A stretch of 64,000 bases of DNA, taken from assembly GCF_902833055.1 (NCBI RefSeq), contig NZ_CADFEJ010000001.1, positions 744,001 through 808,000 of the forward strand. The letters are read 5' to 3'. This DNA comes from Burkholderia territorii (GTDB taxonomy: Bacteria > Pseudomonadota > Gammaproteobacteria > Burkholderiales > Burkholderiaceae). The notes under the pieces were generated by a model that was given only the letters and a program-made list of their open reading frames with translations, had not been told where the DNA came from and ran no database searches. The stretch's first letter is position 1, and the number at the start of each line of letters is the position of its first letter. Of the stretch, positions 51,504 through 60,651 are shown piece by piece. A program made the position numbers and the translations under genes.

Positions 51504-53402
51504 TCACGGCCGACCGACCGACACGCTCGCGTACGATCCGGCCGCCGCTTCGGGTGCGGCCGGATCGGCGACGCGCGCGACCGGCCGGGTCGAGTCGCGG
51601 CCCAGCGCCTGCATGCACCGGTCGATCACGATGTCGGTGCCCACCGCGCCGTACACCGCGTGGTCGACCTCCGGCTCGAGGTGCAGACGCACATGACGCG
51701 AGCGCCGGAACGCGCGCTCGACTGCGCCGAAGTGACGCCGGACATCGTCGATACCCGGATCGAGCGCGCCGTACACCAGCGTCGTCCATACGTCGCGCTG
51801 CGCGAGCGCGTGCATCACGCCGCGTGGCGTGCCGAGGCCCGGCTTCCAGCCGACGCGCGCCGCGAGTGCCTTCGCCGGCACGCTGACCCGCGCGATCGCA
51901 TTCGCGGCCACTGCGCGCACGATCGGCCGCAGATCGCGCCGTTCCCGCACGAGACGCTTCCACTTCTGCCAGTCGCGCACCGACAGCCAGTAGCCGCGCA
52001 CCGAGTTGTTCCGCTGCTTCTGCACCGCCTCGAGCGAGAGCCCGGCCGGCCACACGAAGCGGGCCAGGTTGATCGCGATCACGCCGCCGAGCGACGGGGT
52101 CTTCACTGCCGCGTGCAACGCCGCATACGCGCCGGAACAAATGCCGGCAGCGGCGACCTCGGGGTGCCCGAGCGCGCGCAGCCAGTCGGCAGCAGCAGCC
52201 ACGTCGTCGCTCGACTGCGCCGAATACACGACGCCCGACTGATCGTCCAGCGCAGCGGGCCCGCTATCGCCGACGCCATGCACGTCGATTCGCAGCGTCG
52301 TCACGCCGGCGCGTGCCAGCGTGCGCGCGAGGCGCACGCTGAAGCGTCCTTCGCCGCTGCGCGGATTGGTCGACGTGTTCGCGATCACGACCGCCGGTCC
52401 TGCCGGATTCGCCGGCCGCGTGTCGGCGGGACGGCACAGCACGCCGACCAGTCGGTGCGGACCGACCGCGACGACCTGCTCGGTCATGTCGTGCAAGTCG
52501 AGCGCGACAGCCGACTCGCCATTCCACGTCGGATCTGCTCGCGACGACGTCTCGACGCTCTTCGGCATACCCGGCGCGCGTTCGACGATCCAGTCCGAGA
52601 GCGTGTCGATTGCCGCGAGCGGCAAGCGCGAGCGCGTACCGTCCAGCATCGTCGTCGGCCATTCGCGAAACGGATCGCTCGCCACGTCGACGCCGCGCTC
52701 GAGCAGCGCCTCGCGCAATGCCGGCCCGTCGCCCTGATCGGGCTGGATCAGCAGCATCGCGCCGGGCAACGTCGGCGCATCGCGCACGACGTCGCACAGA
52801 TCGACCGCCTTCAGCGCTTCGACGAAATCGGCGGGGAACCGGTGGCCGAGCACGTTCATGCACGGTTCGTCGCGATGCGCGGCGCGGATTGCGGGCGACG
52901 TGGTATCGAGCCACTGGCGATGCACGAACGACAGCTCACGCAGGTAGGCGCGGCCGCGCACGACCGGTGCCAGCCCCACCAGTGCGTCCACGCGCGGCGC
53001 CGGATGCGGGCCGATGCCCGCCGCGGCCAGCATCGCGAACATCGCGCCCGCGCGGATCCCGACGAGCGTCACCGCGGTCACGCCAACCTGATCGCGCAAC
53101 AGGTCGATCGCATCGTGAATGCTGGCGATGCTCGCGGCATGCCGACCGGCGTCGCGATCGTCGCCCGCCGAGTCGCCGGTGCACGGATAGCTGAATCGCA
53201 ATACCGTGACACCCTCGCGGGCCAGCCGCTCCGCGATCGCCCGCATGAGCTTGTACGTCCACGAAGCCTCGTGACCCAGCGATTCGCACAGGATCACGCC
53301 TTGTGTCGTCTGTCCTTCGTGCAGCCACCCCACGCAGCTGCCGAACGTTATCGGCTTCAATCGGTACTCCTCGGATTGGTATTTGTTATCGGATGCGGAC
53401 AT
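51504..53402 (-). CDS. Tandem alpha/beta-hydrolase domain protein
   Basis: The 632-residue protein consists of two alpha/beta-hydrolase domains (about 15-290 and 315-600). Their nucleophile elbows are atypical: VGIRAGAM in the first (Arg at the Ser position) and AGICSGAY in the second (Cys at that position), so ordinary Ser-esterase activity is doubtful. Exosortase-associated hydrolases of polysaccharide loci show similar elbows. The start at 53402 is used because of a GGAG ribosome site; 53444 is an alternative. It is divergent from wzx. It could be a deacylase, a thioesterase-like or a binding protein. Confidence 0.82.
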   Translation of the reverse strand: MSASDNKYQSEEYRLKPITFGSCVGWLHEGQTTQGVILCESLGHEASWTYKLMRAIAERLAREGVTVLRFSYPCTGDSAGDDRDAGRHAASIASIHDAIDLLRDQVGVTAVTLVGIRAGAMFAMLAAAGIGPHPAPRVDALVGLAPVVRGRAYLRELSFVHRQWLDTTSPAIRAAHRDEPCMNVLGHRFPADFVEALKAVDLCDVVRDAPTLPGAMLLIQPDQGDGPALREALLERGVDVASDPFREWPTTMLDGTRSRLPLAAIDTLSDWIVERAPGMPKSVETSSRADPTWNGESAVALDLHDMTEQVVAVGPHRLVGVLCRPADTRPANPAGPAVVIANTSTNPRSGEGRFSVRLARTLARAGVTTLRIDVHGVGDSGPAALDDQSGVVYSAQSSDDVAAAADWLRALGHPEVAAAGICSGAYAALHAAVKTPSLGGVIAINLARFVWPAGLSLEAVQKQRNNSVRGYWLSVRDWQKWKRLVRERRDLRPIVRAVAANAIARVSVPAKALAARVGWKPGLGTPRGVMHALAQRDVWTTLVYGALDPGIDDVRRHFGAVERAFRRSRHVRLHLEPEVDHAVYGAVGTDIVIDRCMQALGRDSTRPVARVADPAAPEAAAGSYASVSVGRP

Positions 53403-53935
53403 GCGCTCCGGCGGCTCCACCGGAATCGGCCATTCCACGATCATGTGACTGCGCTACGGCGCACGACCCTCGGACAACGGACATCCGCCGCGCCCCTGCG
53501 CGACGCGTCCGGCCTGCGACGTGCGTCGTCCTGGCCCGCTGCCGAGAACGGCCCGTTCGCGGTCCGAGTCGTCATCAGGCCGTTTCGCCGCGAACCAAAA
53601 CAGTCGTTCGATTAAAGCACTCGGTCCGAGCGTTCTTCGGTGCGCCAGCTTACAAATGCATTCATCACTACCGCGATACAACGAGGCACCTGCTGTCCCG
53701 ATTCGAGCCGCGGCTGTGTACCGAATCCGCGAAAGGTAGGCTCGCGAACACTGTCCCCCTGCCCGGCCCGTATCATGACCGCCATACGATGTGGCCGTGT
53801 CCGGCTCCGCCGGGCGAGACCGGTGCCTGCCGGAACGGGCCGCGAAGCCATGCAGCCGGGTCAGCGCCGACCGGCTGCGCAAGCGCACCGCGGCCCGCAC
53901 GCCGCCCAGCGACACCCACGGCGCCGACCAAGCGA
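53403..53935. other. 533-bp divergent intergenic region
   Basis: This lies between the hydrolase gene (leftward) and wzx (rightward). It contains copy 2 of the duplicated control module (53605-53790) and about 145 bp of leader before wzx. No gene is supported, although a frame is open through it. Confidence 0.55.
53605..53790. promoter_or_regulatory. Duplicated exopolysaccharide control module, copy 2
   Basis: Block C (CGTTCGATTA at 53605-53614, then TTCGGTGCG), block A (GGTAGGCTCGCGAAC at 53735-53749) and block B (GTATCATG at 53770-53777 with following bases) repeat copy 1. Block A is 201 bp before the wzx ATG, against 192 bp in copy 1. Variable sequence between blocks argues for protein-binding sites rather than a recent duplication. 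Confidence 0.7.
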
Positions 53936-55195
53936 ATGTCAAACCTCAAGAAGAATTTCCTGCTGCTGCTGACGCTGCAGATTTCGATGTATGCGGTACC
54001 GCTGCTGATCGCACCGCTGCTCACGCACGCGCTGGGCCCGGAGGGCTACGGGCAGCTCGCGTTCTCGCTTGCGGTCATCGCGTACCTCACCAACTGCACG
54101 AGCTACAGCTTCGACCTGACCGCCACGCCACGCATCGCGCTCGCCCGCGACGATCGCGCCGAACGCTCCCGCATCTTCTGGGCGACGCTGTATGCGCAGA
54201 TCGGCATCGCGGTGATCTGCTTCATCGTGCTGGTCGGACTGATCATGCTGGTCGGCCGCTTCGGCGAGGACCGCGACCTGCTGCTGATCGGCTTCGGGAT
54301 GGTGGCCGGCGTGGCTTTCACGCCGGGCTGGTATTTCCAGGGCATGGAGAAGCTGCGCGCGCTGAGCGTGATCCTGTTCGTCGGTCGCATCCTGAGCCTG
54401 CCGGCGATGTTCGCGCTCGTGCACAGTCCGGCCGATATCGACCGTGCGATGATCGTCAACGCCGCCGTCCCGACGCTGTCCGCACTCGTGCTCGGCGTCT
54501 ATCTGTATGCGCAGCGCGAAATCGACTTCGTTCGCGTCGGTTTCGCCGACATCGCCGAATCGCTGAAAGGCGGCTGGCAGGTGTTCCTCGCGTCGACGTC
54601 GATTGCGTTCTATGCGTCGACCAACACCGTGCTGCTCGGCTTCGTGTCGGGCAACGTCGCGGCCGGCTATTTCGCCGCCGGCGACAAGCTGATCCGCGCG
54701 GCACTCAGCATGCTCCAGCCGCTGAAGGCCGCCACCTATCCACGCATCAGCTACCTGATGCGGCATGCGCGAAACGACGCATTCTCGTTCCTGCGCAAGC
54801 TGTTCGTCGTGCAGGTCGCGATGGTGCTCGGCATCTCGCTCGCGATCTTCTTCGGCGCGCCGCTCGCCGTGCGCATCCTGTACGGCCCTTCATACGAACC
54901 GACGGTCCAGGTGTTGCGCTGGATGGCGTTCATTCCATTCATGGCCGGGATGACCGATCTATTCGGTGTGCAGACGATGCTTCCGCTCGGGATGAAATCG
55001 GAATTCACGCGGGTGCTCATGTCATCGGGCATTCTGAACATCGTGCTCGTGCCCGTGCTCGCGAAGTACTTCGCCGAACTGGGTGCCGCAGCCGCCGTGC
55101 TCACGGCCGAGGCTGCGGTCGCAGCGGCGCTCGCGACCGTCGTCTATCGCGCCGGGATTCCGCTTCCCGGCAGTCCCGTCGCTCGGCGCGGCTAG
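53936..55195 (+). CDS. wzx: Polysaccharide repeat-unit flippase (Wzx-like)
   Basis: The 419-residue protein has 12 hydrophobic segments and begins MSNLKKNFLLLLTLQ with the family pattern PLLTHALGPEGYGQLAFSLAV. It is of the MOP/PST flippase family that carries undecaprenyl-diphosphate-linked repeats across the inner membrane for Wzy. The start at 53936 follows conserved family starts; the frame upstream is open but crosses the control module. The last gene of the exopolysaccharide locus, with a hairpin terminator after it. Confidence 0.93.
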   Translation: MSNLKKNFLLLLTLQISMYAVPLLIAPLLTHALGPEGYGQLAFSLAVIAYLTNCTSYSFDLTATPRIALARDDRAERSRIFWATLYAQIGIAVICFIVLVGLIMLVGRFGEDRDLLLIGFGMVAGVAFTPGWYFQGMEKLRALSVILFVGRILSLPAMFALVHSPADIDRAMIVNAAVPTLSALVLGVYLYAQREIDFVRVGFADIAESLKGGWQVFLASTSIAFYASTNTVLLGFVSGNVAAGYFAAGDKLIRAALSMLQPLKAATYPRISYLMRHARNDAFSFLRKLFVVQVAMVLGISLAIFFGAPLAVRILYGPSYEPTVQVLRWMAFIPFMAGMTDLFGVQTMLPLGMKSEFTRVLMSSGILNIVLVPVLAKYFAELGAAAAVLTAEAAVAAALATVVYRAGIPLPGSPVARRG

Positions 55196-55208
55196 GCCCG
55201 TTCACGCC

Positions 55209-55227
55209 CCTCCGGTTTCCCCGGAGG
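55209..55227 (+). terminator. Hairpin after wzx
   Basis: CCTCCGG and CCGGAGG form a perfect 7-bp stem with a 5-nt loop, 14 bp after the wzx stop. There is no T-run, so termination strength is uncertain. Confidence 0.55.
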
Positions 55228-55419
55228 CAGCCGGAATCCGACGGCATCGCGTTCGATGCGCGCGCAACGAGCCGCCTCGCGCAAGCACGCACGTCTGCGC
55301 CTCCCTCCCGTCCGAGCGCTCGCGCGCAGGTACTTCTTACCCTGCTGCACACGCACAATCAGAACCGCTTACCGTCTTTTTCCCGCGCGACGCAATCGCA
55401 TCGAAAAAAGATCGTATGT

Positions 55420-55454
55420 ATCGGTAGAAACACCGATGCTGTAGTCAAACTACA
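55420..55454. promoter_or_regulatory. Two adjacent inverted repeats upstream of the GH3 gene
   Basis: ATCGGT/ACCGAT (55420-55425 and 55432-55437) is followed 2 bp later by TGTAGT/ACTACA (55440-55445 and 55449-55454). They lie about 240 bp before the GH3 start and may be operator sites or a structured leader. Confidence 0.4.
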
Positions 55455-55694
55455 TTCGTACGATTGGCCACTGCAGAGAATCGCTACATCCGATTCGGCA
55501 GTGTCGGGCGGTCCGCGTCGCCGTCCGCGTTGTTCGATCGGGCCCAACCGGCCGTAACGATTCCCCGCCTGGTCTGGCATGCCGACGCGCAATCACCCTG
55601 CATCGCCAGCCGAATGCGTCCGGTGCGAATCCACCGGCCGCGCGCAGCTCCAGACATCATCCGAACAACCGGCAATACGATCATGGAGAGCAAC

Positions 55695-57896
55695 ATGCGG
55701 GACACACTCTGGCCGGCCGCCGTGCTGGCAGCGGCCCTCTGCACCACCGCCTATGCAGGCAACGCCGACTTCAATTCGCAGGGCGACGCCACCGACACGT
55801 TCGCATCGTCGGCCGCGCAACGGCGCGCCGATCTCCTCGTGCGCAAGATGACGCTCGACGAGAAATTGCAGTTCATTCATTCGCAATACGAAATGTCAAA
55901 AGTGCCGGGCGGCGGTGCCGGCTACATCCAGGGCGTGCCGCGGCTCGGCATTCCCGATCTCAACATGGTCGACTCCGCGACCGGCTCCGGCAGCACGTCG
56001 CAGGCGAGCACGACCTTCCCCGCGACGATTGCCGTTGCCGCGAGCTGGGATCGCCGCCTGTCGTACGACTATGGCAAGCAGGTCGCGATCCAGTTGCGCG
56101 CACAAGGATTCGGCATGGGTCTCGGCGGCGGGACCAACCTCGCGCGCGAGCCGCGCGGCGGCCGGCTGTTCGAGTATCTCGGCGAGGACCCGCTGCTGGC
56201 CGGCGACCTGCTCGCGGAGCGCACGCTCGCCACGCAGCGGCAGAAGGTCATCGCGACCATCAAGCACTATGCCGGCAACGAGCAGGAACATGGCCGGATG
56301 GGCGGCAACACGCAGATCGACGAGCGCACGTTGCGCGAACTCTACCTGCTGCCGTTCGAGATCGCCGCGAAACGCGGGCAGCCCGGCAGCGTGATGTGCA
56401 GCTACAACCGGCTGAACGGCACGTATGCATGCGAGAACAATCATCTGCTGAACGACGTGCTGAAGAATGAATGGGGCTTCCAGGGCCAGGTGCAATCCGA
56501 CTGGGGCGCGGCGCACAGCACCGCTGCAGCGATCAATGCCGGGCTCGACGAGGAAGAGGACGTCGGGCCGACCGTGTATCTGACGCCAGCCGCCGTCAAG
56601 CAGGCAATCGCGAACGGCTCGGTGTCGACCGCGCGCCTCGACGGCATGGTGCGCCGCAAGCTGGCCGTGATGATTCGCGTCGGCGTGATGGACGATCCGG
56701 CCAAGGGTGGCGGCTCGATCGATTTCGCGGCGGCGAACCGGTTCGCACAGGGCGTCGCGGAGCAGTCGATCGTTCTGCTGAAGAACGACGGCAACCAGTT
56801 GCCGCTGGCGGCAGCGGCGTTGTCGCGCATCGCCGTGATCGGCGGCCACGCCGATGCGGCCGTGCTGTCCGGCGGCGGCTCGGGCAATACGCGCGATCCC
56901 GTCACCGGTTCGTTCGCAGGCTGCGGCGGGCTGACCTTCGGGTCGTCGACGGGTTGCAGCTGGTGGCGCAATCCGTGGCTCAAGGTCGACGTGCCGATCG
57001 TCGCGGCGATCCGCGCGCTCGCGCCGGCAGCGCAGGTGACGTTCGCCGGCAACAGCGACCAGCAGTCGCCGTTCCGCGCGTACACGCAGCAGGAAATCGA
57101 TCAGGCCGCCGCGCTCGCGGGCCGCTCGGACGTCGCGATCGTCGTGGTCGCGCAGCCGGCCGGCGAGGATTTCGGTGATCTGCAAAGCCTGAGCCTCGCG
57201 AATCCGTCGAATCAGGACGCGCTCGTCGAAGCGGTCGCGCGTGCGAATCCGCACACGATCGTCGTCGTGCAGAGCGGCAATCCGGTGCTGATGCCGTGGA
57301 AGGACAACGTGTCGGCGATCGTCGAGGCTTGGTATCCGGGCGAGGCCGGCGGCAAGGCCATCGCGAACGTGCTGTTCGGCGCGGTCAATCCGTCCGGCAA
57401 ACTGCCCGTCACGTTCCCGGCGCGCGACCAGGATTCACCGGCATGGGGGCAGAACGGTACGTTCGAGAACGATCCGGTCTACGCGGAGAAGCTGAACATG
57501 GGCTATCGCTGGTACGACGCGCGCAACATCAAGCCGATGTTCGAATTCGGCTACGGGCTGTCGTACACGCACTTCGCGTATTCGGGCCTGTCGGTGTCGC
57601 GGCAACGGGACGGCTCGCTGAGCGTCGCATTTACCGTGCGCAATGATGGGCGCGTCGCCGGCGCGGAAACGCCGCAGGTTTATCTCGGCGTGCCGTACAA
57701 GGACGAACCGCCGAAGCGGTTGGTCGGCTGGGAAAAAATCCGGCTGAATCCGGGCGAGGCCCGGCACGTGCGCGTGACCGTGTCGCCGCGGATGCAGAGC
57801 GTGTGGGACACCTCGCGCAATGGCTGGAAGTTCGTGCCGGGCGGGACGGTGTATGTGGGTGCATCGTCGCGCGATATCCGGCTGCAAGGCAGTTGA
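55695..57896 (+). CDS. bglX: Secreted family 3 glycoside hydrolase (beta-glucosidase)
   Basis: The 733-residue protein has a signal peptide (MRDTLWPAAVLAAALCTTAYAG, within the first 25 residues), a GH3 N-terminal TIM barrel with KHYAGNEQE and the nucleophile Asp in VQSDWGAAHS, a GH3 C-terminal domain and a fibronectin-III-like end. It hydrolyses terminal beta-D-glucosyl residues outside the cytoplasm. The start at 55695 is chosen from the GGAG ribosome site; an ATG at 55683 would add four residues. BglX is the nearest known name. Being next to wzx suggests a role in turnover of polysaccharide or oligosaccharide, which is an inference. Confidence 0.9.
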   Translation: MRDTLWPAAVLAAALCTTAYAGNADFNSQGDATDTFASSAAQRRADLLVRKMTLDEKLQFIHSQYEMSKVPGGGAGYIQGVPRLGIPDLNMVDSATGSGSTSQASTTFPATIAVAASWDRRLSYDYGKQVAIQLRAQGFGMGLGGGTNLAREPRGGRLFEYLGEDPLLAGDLLAERTLATQRQKVIATIKHYAGNEQEHGRMGGNTQIDERTLRELYLLPFEIAAKRGQPGSVMCSYNRLNGTYACENNHLLNDVLKNEWGFQGQVQSDWGAAHSTAAAINAGLDEEEDVGPTVYLTPAAVKQAIANGSVSTARLDGMVRRKLAVMIRVGVMDDPAKGGGSIDFAAANRFAQGVAEQSIVLLKNDGNQLPLAAAALSRIAVIGGHADAAVLSGGGSGNTRDPVTGSFAGCGGLTFGSSTGCSWWRNPWLKVDVPIVAAIRALAPAAQVTFAGNSDQQSPFRAYTQQEIDQAAALAGRSDVAIVVVAQPAGEDFGDLQSLSLANPSNQDALVEAVARANPHTIVVVQSGNPVLMPWKDNVSAIVEAWYPGEAGGKAIANVLFGAVNPSGKLPVTFPARDQDSPAWGQNGTFENDPVYAEKLNMGYRWYDARNIKPMFEFGYGLSYTHFAYSGLSVSRQRDGSLSVAFTVRNDGRVAGAETPQVYLGVPYKDEPPKRLVGWEKIRLNPGEARHVRVTVSPRMQSVWDTSRNGWKFVPGGTVYVGASSRDIRLQGS

Positions 57897-57903
57897 GCGG
57901 ACA

Positions 57904-57920
57904 GCCCGGCGAAGCCGGGC
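57904..57920. terminator. Hairpin after the GH3 gene
   Basis: GCCCGGC-gaa-GCCGGGC, a perfect 7-bp stem with a 3-nt loop 8 bp after the GH3 stop. A weaker partner of the 58033-58056 hairpin. Confidence 0.5.
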
Positions 57921-58032
57921 GTCGGACGGCGCATTCCTCGGCACTTGGCTCGCGCGGCTACGGTTGCCGCGACGAACGATGCAGCGGGTGGTCGGCCGTG
58001 GCCGCATGGTCCCGTGACGGATGAAACGGGAA

Positions 58033-58056
58033 CCCGGACGTCTCACGACGTCCGGG
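58033..58056. terminator. 10-bp hairpin between convergent genes
   Basis: CCCGGACGTC and GACGTCCGGG form a perfect 10-bp stem with a 4-nt loop just before the end of the convergent flavoprotein gene. Likely a bidirectional terminator for the GH3 and flavoprotein transcripts. Confidence 0.65.
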
Positions 58057-58088
58057 CCGGCCGGCACCGCCCCTGCGGCTGACGCGAA

Positions 58089-59336
58089 TCAACCGAGGCC
58101 GCCGGAACGGCAGAACTCGGCGAGCACGTCGAGGCCGCGCGCCGGTTCCCGCACGAACGGATTCGACTCGTCCCACGCGTAGCCGGCGAGGATCGAGCAC
58201 ACCATCCGCTTCACGTCGGATGCCTTGTCTTCATGAAACACGATGTCCTGCAGCGACCCTGAATACCAGCGCTCGACGAAAGCGCGGAACGTGTCGATGC
58301 CCTTGCGCAACGCGACGTCGTAATCGGTCGCCCAATCGACGGCCTCGCCGCGCAACTGCCGTTCGAGCACGGCAACCGCCAGATGGGCCGACCGCAGCGC
58401 GATCGTCACGCCCGACGAGAAGATCGGATCGAGGAATTCGCCCGCGTTACCAAGCAGCGCATAGCCGCGGCCGTGCAGGGACGCGACATTCGACGCATAG
58501 CCCGAGATGCGACGCACCGGCATCACGAACGGCTTGCTGCCGACAAGCCGCGACAGTGTCGGCTCACTCTGCAGCAATTCGCGCAACCGCGATTCCTGCT
58601 GCGCTTCCGGCACGTCCAGGAATGCGGCATCGGCCACGCATCCGACCGACGAACGCCCGTTCGTCAGCGGGATCATCCAGAACCACACATCGCGTCGCTC
58701 CGGATGAACGGCGATGCAGATCTTGTCGCGATCGGTCGAGCCGGCCGGCAGGTTATCTTCGACGTGCGAAAAGATCGCCGCGCGCGTCGGCAGGCCGGTC
58801 GGCGCCTCGAGTCCCAGCAGGCGCGGCAACACGCGGCCGAACCCGCTCGCATCGAGTACGAACGACGCTTGAACGGAATATTCGTGACCGGCTTCGTCGA
58901 CGACATCGAGCCGCGGCGTATCGCCAGGCTCGAAAGCACGCACGGTATGACCGAATCGAACGTCCGCGCCCTGCTCGGCTGCGCAGCGGATCAGCAGATC
59001 GTCGAACGCAGCGCGTTCGACCTGGTAGGCCGTTCCCCAGCCCTCGGAAAATTTTTCGCGGAAATCGAACGACGACATCCTGTCGCGATAGACGAAATAC
59101 GCGCCGTTCTTGAACTGGAAGCCGGCCTCGACGACAGCCCGCAGCATGCCCGCTTCTTCGAGATACCGCATGCTCTGGGGCAACAGGCTTTCTCCGATCG
59201 AGAAGCGCGGAAAATGCTGGCGTTCGAGCACCAGCACCGAGCGCCCGGCCTTGCGCAGCAGCGCGGCCGCGACGGCACCGGACGGCCCTGCGCCGATGAT
59301 CGCGACGTCGATCGAATTCGATTTCATTTCACTCAT
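58089..59336 (-). CDS. FAD-dependent oxidoreductase, tryptophan-halogenase-like
   Basis: The 415-residue protein has the FAD motif VAIIGAGPSGAVAAALLRKAG near the N-terminus, GESLLPQSMRYLEEAG and the tryptophan-halogenase motif WxWxIP (WFWMIP, about residue 209). Such proteins are found in aryl-polyene and xanthomonadin clusters as halogenase-like or desaturase-like enzymes. The start at 59336 (MSEMKSNSID) is followed by the FAD fold; a 15-codon upstream extension is less likely. It is divergent from the methyltransferase and probably belongs to the same cluster. Whether it halogenates is not shown. Confidence 0.85.
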   Translation of the reverse strand: MSEMKSNSIDVAIIGAGPSGAVAAALLRKAGRSVLVLERQHFPRFSIGESLLPQSMRYLEEAGMLRAVVEAGFQFKNGAYFVYRDRMSSFDFREKFSEGWGTAYQVERAAFDDLLIRCAAEQGADVRFGHTVRAFEPGDTPRLDVVDEAGHEYSVQASFVLDASGFGRVLPRLLGLEAPTGLPTRAAIFSHVEDNLPAGSTDRDKICIAVHPERRDVWFWMIPLTNGRSSVGCVADAAFLDVPEAQQESRLRELLQSEPTLSRLVGSKPFVMPVRRISGYASNVASLHGRGYALLGNAGEFLDPIFSSGVTIALRSAHLAVAVLERQLRGEAVDWATDYDVALRKGIDTFRAFVERWYSGSLQDIVFHEDKASDVKRMVCSILAGYAWDESNPFVREPARGLDVLAEFCRSGGLG

Positions 59337-59446
59337 GCTTGCCAATTCACTTCGATTGATTGGATATCTTACGTTTCTCACACCACGATTTGACGTTGCA
59401 AACTACAATAGGCGCTCAACAAATCCAAGATTCCGCCGAGAGACCC

Positions 59447-60166
59447 ATGACGTCCTACCGCACGCGCGCTCCCGCTTATGTTCCCGAAACCCGATTCGGC
59501 ATCTGGTTTCTTCGCACGCATACCTGGGAACATCACGTGCTCAGGGTGGCCATCGACGATCTGAAGCGGCTTGTCGCGGCGCCGCTGCCGACGGCGCCCG
59601 TCATCCTCGATGCAGGCTGCGGACAGGGCAAGTCGTTCCGCCTGCTGAGCGAAGCGTTCTCGCCCGGCAAGATCATCGGTATCGATTGCCACGACGACTC
59701 GCTCGAGCATGCGTCGGAAGAGGCGCATCGCTGCGCAACGCCCGTCGAACTCCATCACGCCGACTGCACGCAGATTCCGCTCCCCGATTCGAGCGTCGAC
59801 ATCGTGTTCTGCCATCAGACCTTCCACCACCTCGTCGACCAGGAGCATGCGCTGGCCGATTTTCGCCGCGTGCTGAAACCCGGCGGGTTGCTGCTGTTCG
59901 CCGAATCGACCGATGCCTACATCAAGTCCTGGGTGATCCGGCTGCTGTTCCGTCACCCGATGGAAGTTCAGAAAAGCGCAGACGGCTACCTTGCGATGCT
60001 CCGCCACGCCGGATTTGCATTCGAAGCCCGCAACGTGTCGTTTCCCTACCTGTGGTGGAGCCGTGCGAAAGACTTCGGCCTGCTCGAGCGCATCGGCCTG
60101 TATGCGCCGAAGCCCGGCCGCCGCCGCGAGACGCTCGTCAACGTCGCCGCACGCAAACCTGCGTGA
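59447..60166 (+). CDS. SAM-dependent methyltransferase (class I)
   Basis: The 239-residue protein has the SAM-binding motif VILDAGCGQGKSF (about 52-64), the acidic GIDCHDDSLEHA and the post-I motifs of class I methyltransferases (HADCTQIPLPDSSVDIV). The last third is Trp/Tyr-rich. The start at 59447 has a GAGAG ribosome site. In aryl-polyene clusters a methyltransferase methylates the aryl head or the polyene end; here it is divergent from the halogenase-like gene. Substrate not determinable. Confidence 0.85.
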   Translation: MTSYRTRAPAYVPETRFGIWFLRTHTWEHHVLRVAIDDLKRLVAAPLPTAPVILDAGCGQGKSFRLLSEAFSPGKIIGIDCHDDSLEHASEEAHRCATPVELHHADCTQIPLPDSSVDIVFCHQTFHHLVDQEHALADFRRVLKPGGLLLFAESTDAYIKSWVIRLLFRHPMEVQKSADGYLAMLRHAGFAFEARNVSFPYLWWSRAKDFGLLERIGLYAPKPGRRRETLVNVAARKPA

Positions 60167-60173
60167 GCGAACA

Positions 60174-60193
60174 AGGCCGCCGTCCGGCGGCCT
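60174..60193. terminator. Bidirectional terminator hairpin
   Basis: AGGCCGCC and GGCGGCCT form a perfect 8-bp stem with a 4-nt loop in the 39-bp space between the convergent methyltransferase and secreted-protein genes. Confidence 0.65.
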
Positions 60194-60205
60194 CTTCCAG
60201 CCCGG

Positions 60206-60640
60206 TTACTGCTTCAACGTCACCACTTCGCCAGTCAGTGCTGCCCCTGCCATGACCGCCCCGGCACCGCACGTGAACTCGGTCGCGCTGGATCGCAACA
60301 CGTTGCGGTAATTGCTCTTGATGCCGATGACGGCATTGCCGCCCTCCTTGCGCGCGCGTGCCTGAAGCTCGATCACGGCCGACAGGAATACGTGCTGGCA
60401 CGCTGCCTCGTCGCTCTTGCCGAACGAATTGGTCTTCTTGTTGGTTGCGAACGAGCCGTACGACTTGATGACGCGCGGATGCGCCTGATCGCCGAAATAG
60501 AGCGCGACGCCGTCATCGAGCTTGCCCGGCTCACTCTTCAATGCGCTCTCGATCGGATAATCGTTGATCGTGTCCCGTGCGTGTGCAGCCGAAGCCGCGA
60601 ACATCACGCCAAACAGCGCAACTGCAATGCGATATTTCAC
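60206..60640 (-). CDS. Small exported protein of the polyene cluster
   Basis: The 144-residue protein has a signal peptide (about 1-22) and a compact domain with YFGDQAHPRVIKSYG, AACQHVFLSAVIELQARARKEG-type helix and GGNAVIGI. It matches the small proteins of aryl-polyene clusters that databases often mislabel as excinuclease ATPase subunits. Its core is paralogous to the next gene (both have xYFGxQxHP, GGNAVI and a C-terminal TCG). Cys residues around CQHVF and TCGAG suggest a disulfide. Unknown function in envelope assembly. Confidence 0.82.
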   Translation of the reverse strand: MKYRIAVALFGVMFAASAAHARDTINDYPIESALKSEPGKLDDGVALYFGDQAHPRVIKSYGSFATNKKTNSFGKSDEAACQHVFLSAVIELQARARKEGGNAVIGIKSNYRNVLRSSATEFTCGAGAVMAGAALTGEVVTLKQ

Positions 60641-60651
60641 GTGGACTCCCG

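Larger units (their letters stand above)
55196..55694. other. 499-bp gap before the beta-glucosidase gene
   Basis: It contains the wzx terminator (55209-55227), a pair of small inverted repeats (55420-55454) and the promoter region of the GH3 gene. A continuous open frame runs through it but has no coding-like features. Confidence 0.5.
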
